A DNA stretch of 9,191 nucleotides. Origin: Verrucomicrobiota bacterium. Lineage in GTDB: Bacteria; Verrucomicrobiota; Verrucomicrobiia; Chthoniobacterales; UBA10450. Numbering within the stretch: the stretch's first letter is position 1; every line of letters starts with the position of its first letter. Positions 1 to 6,900 of this stretch are shown here, piece after piece. The stretch spans positions 1 to 9,191 of the forward strand of contig QHOD01000064.1 of the NCBI GenBank assembly GCA_003218615.1, given 5' to 3'. The notes beneath the pieces were generated by a model. It saw nothing but the letters and a program-made list of their open reading frames with translations. It was not told the origin of the DNA and did not search any database. The translations under genes were made by a program, and so were the position numbers.

Positions 1-874
1 GTCCGTCGTCCTCTCGTAGTGGGCTCAATACACCGGTCTTAATTTGCGCCGAGGCGTCTTTTGTTTTTGCGTTGCCAAATTCTCTCGCGAGCTTTTCGAC
101 ACTCTCTTTCCACTCGCTGCTTTTCATCTTCATACCTCCGATCTTCTTTGTATCGGCCGGAGAAGAACCGTCTTCAGCAGAATCGCTCTTGATCCACTCC
201 ATTTCGGTGTACATGCCGCTGGTTTGCTTCATCTGCCCCACACCTCGATGCGTTCGCAGCTCGACTTCGGCGCGCCGCTTCAGCTCACCGTGAAATCTTT
301 GGTCGTGAGCGTACAACTCGGTGACTAAACGTTCCGCCAGGACCGGTCTTGCCAGACACTCAGCGATCACGAAGGCATCGTTGCCCAGCGCGGCGAAGAT
401 CTCACCCAGCACCCCGGGCTGTTTGGTATGACTGGCCATCCGCTCCATCTCGGCTTGCAATTGGTCGGGAGTGATCGGCCGTTGCCAGTAATCCTCCAGC
501 GCCTGCGAGTTGCGCAGATAATCTTCGACCTTTTTCTCGATCTCCGCCTGCGACATCATCTTATCCAGCGGCGGCTTGGAGCCGGCATTCGCTTTTGGCC
601 AGATGCGATGCCGCCAGTAAACTTCTTCGATCGCCCGCTGATACGCAACGCGATCTGCGAACGTCAACGTTCGGTCCTTTCGGATCGCAGACGCGGCCAT
701 GGACGCGGCGCCCTCGTGTCCCTTCAGGCCCAAGGCGGTGTTATTCTGCGGAGCTGGAACCTTCGCGGGATTGTTAGGCAGATTGATTGCCGAGGCGAAA
801 GCAACGACCATGCATAAAAAAAGGAGCATGGCTGCGGCACCGCGAAGAATGTGACCACTGATTTTGATTTTCAT
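1..874 (-). CDS. Secreted protein of unknown function, C-terminus cut by window edge
   Basis: An open frame starts at ATG 874-872 and runs without a stop to the left edge, giving 291 whole codons. Residues 1-29 are a clear Sec signal peptide: MKIKISGHILR, then a hydrophobic stretch, then an A-S-A cleavage site before I30. The mature part is hydrophilic and mostly helical: 72-95 (FADRVAYQRAIEEVYWRHRI), 105-130, and 134-205 with ITPDQLQAEMERM and a block ALGNDAFVIAECLARP at 162-177. From about 230 it becomes a Ser/Lys/Asp-rich linker. I do not recognise a named family. The 134-190 block faintly resembles N-terminal helical regions of SurA/parvulin-type chaperones, and from memory similar N-termini occur on large secreted verrucomicrobial and acidobacterial proteins with variable C-termini; both points are inference. 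It lies downstream of thyA on the same strand with a 237-nt gap, so it is probably transcribed separately. The Shine-Dalgarno is weak (GAG a few bases before ATG). Confidence 0.85.
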   Translation of the reverse strand, partial: MKIKISGHILRGAAAMLLFLCMVVAFASAINLPNNPAKVPAPQNNTALGLKGHEGAASMAASAIRKDRTLTFADRVAYQRAIEEVYWRHRIWPKANAGSKPPLDKMMSQAEIEKKVEDYLRNSQALEDYWQRPITPDQLQAEMERMASHTKQPGVLGEIFAALGNDAFVIAECLARPVLAERLVTELYAHDQRFHGELKRRAEVELRTHRGVGQMKQTSGMYTEMEWIKSDSAEDGSSPADTKKIGGMKMKSSEWKESVEKLAREFGNAKTKDASAQIKTGVLSPLREDDG

Positions 875-895
875 AGACTCATTTCACTTTTACGA

Positions 896-963
896 GCGAG
901 CCCTTGCTCGCGATTGACCCTCCGGGAAGAGGGTTAGGCGGAGCTCTTGGGGGAGACGCCTAA
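896..963. repeat. Cluster of three inverted repeats in the leader of the left-edge gene
   Basis: Three perfect inverted repeats lie almost end to end: GCGAGC/GCTCGC at 896-901 and 906-911 (4-nt loop), ACCCTC/GAGGGT at 917-922 and 929-934 (6-nt loop), and TTAGGCG/CGCCTAA at 934-940 and 957-963 (16-nt loop). None is followed by a T-run on either strand, so they do not look like ordinary intrinsic terminators. They sit 22-90 nt upstream of the minus-strand start at 874 and would form a structured 5' leader if transcription begins upstream of them. They could equally be end-of-transcript structures for thyA or chance in GC-rich DNA. Confidence 0.4.
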
Positions 964-983
964 TAAACCTTAACGCGGGCGCG

Positions 984-1012
984 AAATTGCGGGCCCCCCC
1001 GGACGCTGTCAA
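984..1012 (-). promoter_or_regulatory. Possible sigma70-type promoter for the left-edge secreted protein
   Basis: On the minus strand a perfect -35 hexamer TTGACA (1012-1007) is followed after 17 nt by CAATTT (989-984), which is a poor -10 match. The spacer contains a run of seven G. If used, the transcript would start near 977 and carry a leader of about 100 nt containing the inverted repeats at 896-963. Only the -35 is convincing. Confidence 0.25.
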
Positions 1013-1054
1013 GATAATTTTTAATTTGTTCGCGGACAAATCTTCTGTAGAGGC

Positions 1055-1069
1055 CAGCCGTGCCGGCTG
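1055..1069 (-). other. GC-rich hairpin downstream of thyA
   Basis: CAGCCG (1055-1060) and CGGCTG (1064-1069) form a perfect 6-bp stem with a 3-nt loop, about 43-57 nt past the thyA stop codon. It could end or stabilise the thyA transcript, but no T-run follows it. A second, AT-rich stem, ATTTGT/ACAAAT, lies at 1024-1029 and 1036-1041. Together these are the only terminator-like structures near the end of thyA. Confidence 0.3.
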
Positions 1070-1111
1070 CTTTGTTTGCCTCGCACGCAACGCGCGTCAT
1101 TGTTCACCCAC

Positions 1112-1915
1112 CTACACTGCGATCGGCGCTTTGATGGACGGATGCGGGTCGTAGCCGACAAGTTCGAAATCTTCGAATTTGAATTCGTGAATGTTTTTGA
1201 CGGCCGGATTCAGTTTCATCCGGGGCAAAGATCGGCAATCTCGTGATAGCTGTTCGTGCGCCTGGTCGAGATGGTTTTTGTAAAGATGCAGATCGCCAAA
1301 CGTATGGACAAAATCGCCAGGCGTAAGATCGACAACTTGCGCCACCATCATCGTGAGCAGCGCGTATGACGCGATGTTGAACGGCACGCCGAGAAAAAGA
1401 TCGCAACTGCGCTGGTAAAGCTGGCAACTCAACTCGCCATCTTGCACGTAAAACTGGAAGAGCACATGGCATGGGGGCAACGCCACGCGATCGATCTCGG
1501 CCGGATTCCATGCGCTCACAATGAGTCGCCGGCTCAGCGGGTTCGATTTGATCTGCGCAATAACGTTGTCGATCTGATCGACGCGCACGCCGTTCTCGCC
1601 GCGCCAATCGCGCCACTGCGCCCCGTAAACGCGACCGAGATTGCCGTTTTCGTCAGCCCACTCGTCCCAGATCGTGACGCCGTGGTCGTTTAGATATTTA
1701 ACGTTCGTGTCGCCGCGCAAGAACCAGAGTAGCTCATAGATGATCGATTTGATGTGCAGCTTTTTCGTGGTGAGCAGCGGAAATCCCGGACCTGTAGGAC
1801 GCAAGTCGAAGCGCATTTGCGCGCCGAAGATCGACAATGTCCCTGTGCCGGTGCGGTCGTCGCGCGCCTGACCGTGCTCGAGCACGAGCCGGGGAAGATC
1901 GTGATATTGCCGCAC
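1112..1915 (-). CDS. thyA: Thymidylate synthase
   Basis: Converts dUMP to dTMP using methylene-tetrahydrofolate as carbon donor and reductant; a cytosolic homodimer in de novo thymidylate synthesis. The whole protein follows the classic ThyA pattern: DDRTGTGTLSIFG near the N-terminus, WFLRGDTN, WDEWADENG, SRRLIVSAWNP, the active-site loop LPPCHVLFQFYV with the nucleophilic Cys, QLYQRSCDLFLGVPFNIASY for dUMP binding, and the C-terminal IKAPIAV that closes over the folate. The frame is open up to a GTG at 1969, but the internal GTG at 1915-1913 is preferred: it gives 267 residues (E. coli enzyme 264), and VRQYHDL then lines up with E. coli MKQYLEL. Starting at 1969 would add 18 residues with no counterpart in that enzyme. 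Neither GTG has a good Shine-Dalgarno and there is no early in-frame ATG. No dihydrofolate reductase gene is adjacent, although folA often follows thyA. Confidence 0.97.
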   Translation of the reverse strand: MRQYHDLPRLVLEHGQARDDRTGTGTLSIFGAQMRFDLRPTGPGFPLLTTKKLHIKSIIYELLWFLRGDTNVKYLNDHGVTIWDEWADENGNLGRVYGAQWRDWRGENGVRVDQIDNVIAQIKSNPLSRRLIVSAWNPAEIDRVALPPCHVLFQFYVQDGELSCQLYQRSCDLFLGVPFNIASYALLTMMVAQVVDLTPGDFVHTFGDLHLYKNHLDQAHEQLSRDCRSLPRMKLNPAVKNIHEFKFEDFELVGYDPHPSIKAPIAV

Positions 1916-1998
1916 GCGAAAATGTATCGCGAAATTGCGCGGTGTTCTAGGCCGCGTTTTGAAAGTCACCGGTAGAATGCCGATGCCCCGCGCGCGTC

Positions 1999-2027
1999 AA
2001 TATATTGTGGCGAATGGAGCCCCATAA
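1999..2027 (-). promoter_or_regulatory. Candidate thyA promoter
   Basis: On the minus strand TATATT (2004-1999) matches five of six positions of the -10 consensus, with TTATGG 17 nt upstream (2027-2022) as a weak -35. Transcription would begin near 1992, about 75 nt before the preferred thyA GTG at 1915 and about 20 nt before the upstream GTG at 1969. This is the most AT-rich spot between the two genes. Confidence 0.35.
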
Positions 2028-2043
2028 CCTAGCGGCCAGTCAC

Positions 2044-2131
2044 GTTGCCTGCTCGGCAACGCCTCGCTCCGCTCACGCTTGCTCGAATGCGCTGCGAGAA
2101 GTCCGCCACTGTTACACCGCTATCTGCGGTG
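2044..2131. repeat. Two GC-rich short hairpins downstream of the repeat-protein gene
   Basis: GTTGCC/GGCAAC (2044-2049, 2055-2060; loop TGCTC) and CACCGC/GCGGTG (2115-2120, 2126-2131; loop TATCT) are perfect 6-bp stems with 5-nt loops. The second lies about 28 nt past the stop of the fibronectin-type gene on the minus strand and may end its transcript, although no T-run follows. The DNA between them (about 2061-2100) is a GC-rich stretch with several CGCT/GCTC repeats and has the look of an intergenic repeat element; that is an impression, not shown by this window alone. Confidence 0.35.
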
Positions 2132-2158
2132 CCGTCGACACTGCGAGAGCAGTTGGGG

Positions 2159-3619
2159 CTAAGGCGTGGTAAAGGTCCTATCACTGCCGTACCTCGTGCC
2201 TGCGCTGTTCGTCGCTACGATCCGAAAATGGTACGTGGTGCTGGCAGTTAAGCCGCTGATGTTGGCAGCCACTGCCTGATACGTGTTGCCGGTCTTACTC
2301 TGACTCGCGGTGGTGTGCCCGTAGCTGGTGGTCGTGCCGTACTGGAAATAAACCGTAGTGGTCAAACCATGCGGATCGACCGTGCCATTGAGCGTGGCCG
2401 AAGAACTTGTCACGTTTGTCGCTGGGTTCGTAATTACTACAGGTGCCCCGGTTGCGCTCAGCGTGGTAAACGTCCGGTCTGCGCCGTAAACAGTTCCGGC
2501 GTTGTTGACCGCGACGATCCGGAAATGATAAGTGGTGCTCGCGCTCAAGCCAGAGATGTTGGCACTAACACTCTGGTACAAGTTCCCGATCCGACCCTGC
2601 ATAATGGTAGTGTGCCCGTAACTGGTCGTCGTGCCGTACTGGAAATAAAAAGTCGTGGTCAACCCATGCGGATCGACTGAGCCATTGAGCGTGGCTGATA
2701 AACTTGCGATGAGCGTCGCCGGATTCGTTGTGACGACGGGGGCGCCGGTCGGGCTAAGCGTCGTAAAGGTCCTGTCACCGCCATAGGTGGTGCCAGCACT
2801 ATTGTGGGCCACAATTCGGAAATGATAAACGGTGCTCGCAGTTAAGCCGGTGATGTTGGCACTGATAGTTCGGACCGTGTTCCCAGTCTGAGTCTGCATA
2901 GGGGTGGTGGACCCATAACTAGTGGTTGGGCCGTACTGGAAATAGACAGTCGTGGTCGCCCCATTTGGATTGACAGAGCCATTGAGTGTGGCAGAAAAGC
3001 TTGCGACATTTGTGGCTGGACTAGTTGTTGGTGGGGCCGGTGGGATTTTAAGCGTGAAGTTCTGGTTCGCTCCGGTTCCCCACGTCCATACGTAGGTGCC
3101 CGGTGTTACGCCTAGGGTTGCAAAAGTCTTGCCGCTGTAGGTCGCGCTGTCCGATAGAAAAGTACCGGAGACATAGCCCCTTGGAACAATGAGAAAGCGG
3201 TCGCAATCGGATCCATCTTTAGAACAATCCGCCGCTGTCCCGACCGTGTCGCCGCTGCCACTGCTGGCATCCGCTCCGCCACCGCTCCCGAAACTCGTCG
3301 GTCCACTGGGCCCCAAGTGATAAGAGTCCACGCTACCGGCAATCGTCGGCCCCGTGGAAATGCGCCCGGCAATAACCCCGCCCCACCCGTCGTCCGCGGC
3401 ACCTGGGAGCACCCCGGGACCCCATCCGTAGGTGAGATATCCGGCATGAATCAGCCCAGTCAAGTTAATGGCTCCGCTTCCGGTCGCGACAACATCGGGC
3501 CCGACTTGCTGCAGGGTTACAGTGTAACCAGCTTCGGCGGGCCGGACGGATAGCAGCCACCCGACTACGATTGCCAGCGTGGTCGCCAGAGCGGGTTTGA
3601 AGAATTTAAGTGATTTCAT
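2159..3619 (-). CDS. Exported protein with three fibronectin type III-like repeats
   Basis: 486 residues. Residues 1-30 form a Sec signal peptide (MKSLKFFKPA, hydrophobic core, PAEA before G31). Residues 31-191 are a Gly/Ser/Thr-rich beta domain (start YTVTLQQVGPDVVATGSGAI; later RFLIVPRGYVSGTFLSDSA and ATLGVTPGTYVWTW) of a kind I associate with verrucomicrobial PEP-CTERM/VPDSG-CTERM proteins. It contains an Asp-rich loop DCSKDGSDCD (131-140), perhaps metal-binding or disulfide-closed. A short PPAPPTTS linker leads to three repeats at about 199-297, 298-396 and 397-486, each with SATLNG-V-P-G, VYFQYG-TTSYG, ANI-GL-AST-YHFRIVA-N-AGT and DRTFTT, typical of fibronectin-III-like surface modules. 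The start is well supported: AAAGGAA (3632-3626) lies 6 nt before the ATG. The protein ends at RTFTTP with no PEP-CTERM, T9SS or membrane tail, so it is predicted to be released or loosely held outside the inner membrane. Ligand unknown. The TonB receptor gene diverges upstream. Confidence 0.88.
   Translation of the reverse strand: MKSLKFFKPALATTLAIVVGWLLSVRPAEAGYTVTLQQVGPDVVATGSGAINLTGLIHAGYLTYGWGPGVLPGAADDGWGGVIAGRISTGPTIAGSVDSYHLGPSGPTSFGSGGGADASSGSGDTVGTAADCSKDGSDCDRFLIVPRGYVSGTFLSDSATYSGKTFATLGVTPGTYVWTWGTGANQNFTLKIPPAPPTTSPATNVASFSATLNGSVNPNGATTTVYFQYGPTTSYGSTTPMQTQTGNTVRTISANITGLTASTVYHFRIVAHNSAGTTYGGDRTFTTLSPTGAPVVTTNPATLIASLSATLNGSVDPHGLTTTFYFQYGTTTSYGHTTIMQGRIGNLYQSVSANISGLSASTTYHFRIVAVNNAGTVYGADRTFTTLSATGAPVVITNPATNVTSSSATLNGTVDPHGLTTTVYFQYGTTTSYGHTTASQSKTGNTYQAVAANISGLTASTTYHFRIVATNSAGTRYGSDRTFTTP
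2162..3025 (-). repeat. Tandem array of three 297-bp coding repeats (two full, one short)
   Basis: The same landmark, GTACTGGAAATA on the plus strand, recurs near 2338, 2635 and 2932, an exact spacing of 297 bp or 99 codons. Unit boundaries are about 3025-2729, 2728-2432 and 2431-2162; the last unit is 90 codons and lacks the linker. The second and third units differ at about 20 of 87 aligned residues, so the duplications are not very recent, but the lack of length change suggests selection or past unequal exchange. These encode the fibronectin-III-like modules. Confidence 0.85.
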
Positions 3620-3714
3620 CTTTTGTTCCTTTAGTTAATTTTGTTTTCATGGTTATTGTTTCTCTTTCTGTTTGGGTTTTTGTTGTTTTTCTTTCTTTGA
3701 TTTCCTTTCACAGA
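3620..3714 (-). promoter_or_regulatory. A-rich, C-poor 5' leader of the repeat-protein gene with Shine-Dalgarno
   Basis: Read on the minus strand the roughly 90 nt before the start at 3619 are almost all A with some G and C and few T (plus strand: T-rich from about 3620 to 3714). An AAAGGAA Shine-Dalgarno is at 3632-3626. Base composition is unlike the rest of the window. Such unstructured leaders favour ribosome loading in well-expressed genes. I see no convincing -35/-10 pair directly upstream. Confidence 0.45.
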
Positions 3715-3771
3715 GGTACTGCAGGAAATCCGGCCAGATATAACGTGGAAATTTTGGATTTTTTTGTCTGA

Positions 3772-3798
3772 ACCGCAGATCACGCGGATGACACCGAT
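3772..3798. repeat. Three 9-nt near-repeats, likely part of a dispersed intergenic element
   Basis: Plus strand ACCGCAGAT, CACGCGGAT, GACACCGAT follow one another exactly at 9-nt steps (3772-3780, 3781-3789, 3790-3798), all ending in GAT. On the minus strand this reads ATCGGTGTC, ATCCGCGTG, ATCTGCGGT. From memory, elements with this 'ATCCGTGT-ATCCGCGT' rhythm are scattered between genes in Verrucomicrobia, Planctomycetes and relatives; that identification is not proved here. It sits in the middle of the 354-nt divergent intergenic region. Confidence 0.4.
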
Positions 3799-3893
3799 AA
3801 GAATCGGACCTAAAAAGACGAATGGAGCAGCCTTCACGGAGTTGCAGCTTGGCATTGCTTCGCGATCATTGAGTGCGAAACGTTCCGCCCATC

Positions 3894-3922
3894 TTCACCG
3901 TGCCTCTGAGGCGCGGAATAAT
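3894..3922 (+). promoter_or_regulatory. Candidate promoter of the TonB receptor gene
   Basis: TTCACC (3894-3899; four of six -35 positions) and AATAAT (3917-3922; five of six -10 positions) are 17 nt apart. Transcription would start near 3929, about 45 nt before the TTG start codon at 3974. The remainder of 3620-3973 holds no gene that I can support. Confidence 0.35.
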
Positions 3923-3973
3923 TTCTACAGATGCCTTGTTAGTCCTCGGCTGATTTGATAAACGGCACAGGAT

Positions 3974-6900
3974 TTGGAGAGAAACCTTTTATTCAAAGGC
4001 CTGTTGATTTCGTGCGCCGCCTGGAGTGGGGCGATCATTTGCTGGCCTCTCGCCTCGACCGCATTGGCTCAGGAACCAACGCCTTCGCCTGCTCCCGTTG
4101 CGGAGGAGGAGCGCGTAATCGTGACCGGTTCGATTATTCCGACCGCAGAAGAGGTCGGCCCAAACCCAGTGTACACTCTCAACCGCGATTTGATCGACAA
4201 ATCAGGCGAACGCACCACCGCCGAGCTTCTCAGAACCCAGCCCATCGCGAATGCGAACGGTGTTCCAGTTCAAAATAACGCAAACGGCTCTGCAGGCGCG
4301 ACTGGAGTGGCTACGGTCTCATTGCGCGGTTTCGAAAGGCGGGCCACGCTGGTTTTAATCGATGGCCGCCGTATCACGCCGTATTCGGGCTACGGTTTCG
4401 ACTTGAACACCATTCCACTTCCGGCCGTGCAAAGCATTGAAATTCTGAAAGATGGCGCTTCGACCACTTACGGGGCGGACGCGATTGCCGGCGTGGTTAA
4501 CATCAAGCTGTACAAAGATTATCGCGGCGCGCAATTGAGTCTGTATTATGGCAACACCCTGGACAAGGACGCTGCCATTTATAGTGGCGATATTCTCTTT
4601 GGCACCGGCGACGACAAGACCAGCATCAACGGCGACATCTTTTTCTTTCATCACAATTCAATGTTCAATCGCGACCGAGGCAATTCCAATCACGTGAGGT
4701 TCGGTGCGCCGCATGCGCACGGGAGTCCAGATACCACGCCGTACAATTTTCAGTTGAGCGCGGACGTGGTCAAAGAGGCAGGCGGACCCGACTTCACCGC
4801 GACGCGACCAGTCATCTTCGGCACACCGCCGGATTTTTCGAACGGACTGACTGCGGCAAGCGACTGGAGCTACAGCCCGAGGCCCGTTCGCGGGCCTTTC
4901 GCCTTGCTTCCCGGCTTTAACTTTAACGCGTTCTCCAGCTCTTATCCGGAACAGGAGCGCTGGGGCGGTTATACCGCTTTCGAGCACAAGCTCTGTGACG
5001 ATCAGCTCCGGATTTTCGGCGACTTTTATTATGCCGACGTGAAGCAGCACGACGAACTCGAACCGGTGGGTACCGGCCCTTGGGCAGCGCGAGGCACTCA
5101 ACTCTATGTCCCGCCTAACCATCCATTCCAACTTGACGCCAACGGTGTTCCAATTACGCCGCCAAACACGCCGACGGCCGCGGAAGTCGGCATGCCGCCT
5201 GATGCCTATAACCCGTTCAATCCGTTCCAGCAGATTATCTCGGGCGGCACACACGCGCGTCTTTTCGATTTCGGCAACCACTTGATCGATAACGAAAACC
5301 AGGCGTTCCTCCTCACAGCCGGTATAAGAGGCGACAAGCTGTTTAACGGGAGCTGGGGCTACGATGGCGCATTCCGTTACAGCCAAATCGAGAATCTTTC
5401 CCGGTTTACGGGTGCCTCAGGCTTGCGATTCAATCGCATCATGAACGCGGCGGACGCAATCTACGATCCCACCTCGGCGCAGTACATTGGAACGACCATT
5501 CCTTTTAATCCGTTTGGGGACGGCCTTCACAATCCGATCCCAAGTAACAGCATACCGGCAGAGTTCGCGAGGGTTAGTCCGAGGGACATTAACACATTCA
5601 AAATCGCAACAGTCGATTTGAACATTTATACCACTGACCTGTTTGATTTGCCCGCCGGCGGCGTTGGACTCGCGATTGGCGGTCAATTTCGCCGGGAGAC
5701 GGAAACAACCGATCTGGATGACGCAAACCGGCTTGGAGGCGTGCTGGGTGGAGGCTTGTCGCCTTCGTCACATTCCGGCCGCAGAGAGTATGCGTTCTAT
5801 GGGGAAACCCTGATTCCAGTCTTCACCCCGGCGGTGCGCGTGCCTGGATTCCATTCGCTGGAGTTCAGTGCAGCGGCGCGTTTTGAATATTGGAAGAATA
5901 ATGACACCAACACACTCGTTCCCAAAGTGGGTGTGCGCTGGCAACCGTTCGATGAGCAGTTGACCATTCGCAGTACGTGGGGCGAAGGCTTCCGCGAACC
6001 AGGACTTGCTGCCCTGTTTGGATTCAGGTTCTTCGGATTGGTGCCGACTTCTTACCACGGCAACGTGAACCAGGACACCAGATTCGAGATAGATCCCAAT
6101 CCGTTGCTGACGCCGGAACATTCACGCAACTGGACCGGCGGCGTGGTTTATACACCCAAGTGGATTACAACGGGCCAATTGACGGTCACGATCGATCTTT
6201 GGGACATCGAGCGCGAAGGCGTCCCGAACGTTCCCGGGCCACCGTTGGTGGTGGGCCAGTTTATCAGCGGCCATTTACCGCCCGGTGAACAGGTGGTTCT
6301 CGATCCCACGGGGAACCAGGTGATCTTCGTTCGAACGACTTTTCAGAACGCTGGTCGTGAGAACGCGCGCGGCGTCGATCTGGGCATTCAGTACCAATTG
6401 CCGACCCGGTACGGAACGTTTACTTCTCTAACCCAAGTGACGTATCTGGACTCTTTCATTTTCCAGTTCTTCGGAGGCAAAGCGAGGGAGGTGGCCGGAC
6501 GCGCCACCTATGATTGGTTTGACTCGATTTTTCCTACCTATGGGAATACCGAGGGCTGGTTCAAATGGAAGGGAATCTCGCGCCTGGACTGGACGTGGCA
6601 TAACTTCGACATGAACTGGACTGTGCATTACACCGATGGTTTTTGGGAAGAAATTTACGCAAAGAAGTTCGATGGACATTGGAAGCAACATTACGTTCCG
6701 CACACGTGGTTCTTTGACGCGCAAACTTCATACGAAATTACCTACACGGCTCCGGTGGAAACGACGCCGGTGCCCGGCTACTCAAAAGATAGCAAGGCTG
6801 TAGAGGCGGCTGTCTCCGGCGGCAGTCCCGAGCAATCAGTTGCTTATTCCATGCCGTGCTGGAAAAACTTGCTCAACAACACCCGGATAACCGTGGGTGT

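Noticed and set aside
428..817. 129-residue plus-strand frame near the left edge
   Set aside because: Antisense to the signal-peptide-bearing minus-strand gene, which has better composition and covers the whole region.
890..1090. 66-residue minus-strand frame between thyA and the left-edge gene
   Set aside because: Its sequence is Arg/Ala-rich translation of the inverted-repeat spacer, with no motif and poor composition for a protein.
1104..1616. 170-residue frame on the same strand as thyA in another reading frame
   Set aside because: Arg/Ala/Ser-rich shadow of thyA, which has full family motifs in its own frame.
2162..3025. Regular repeats as a CRISPR array or mobile element
   Set aside because: The 297-bp units are in-frame coding repeats with fibronectin-III-like sequence, far longer than CRISPR repeats and with no terminal inverted repeats or transposase.
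3631..3855. 74-residue minus-strand frame directly upstream of the repeat-protein gene
   Set aside because: It crosses the 9-nt repeat element and then the A-rich leader, giving a Lys/Asn-only tail; no plausible domain or ribosome site. Better seen as intergenic DNA.
4658..5386. 242-residue open frame antisense to the TonB receptor gene
   Set aside because: It mirrors the strongly supported receptor frame; long antisense frames are expected opposite GC-rich codons and it shows no domain.
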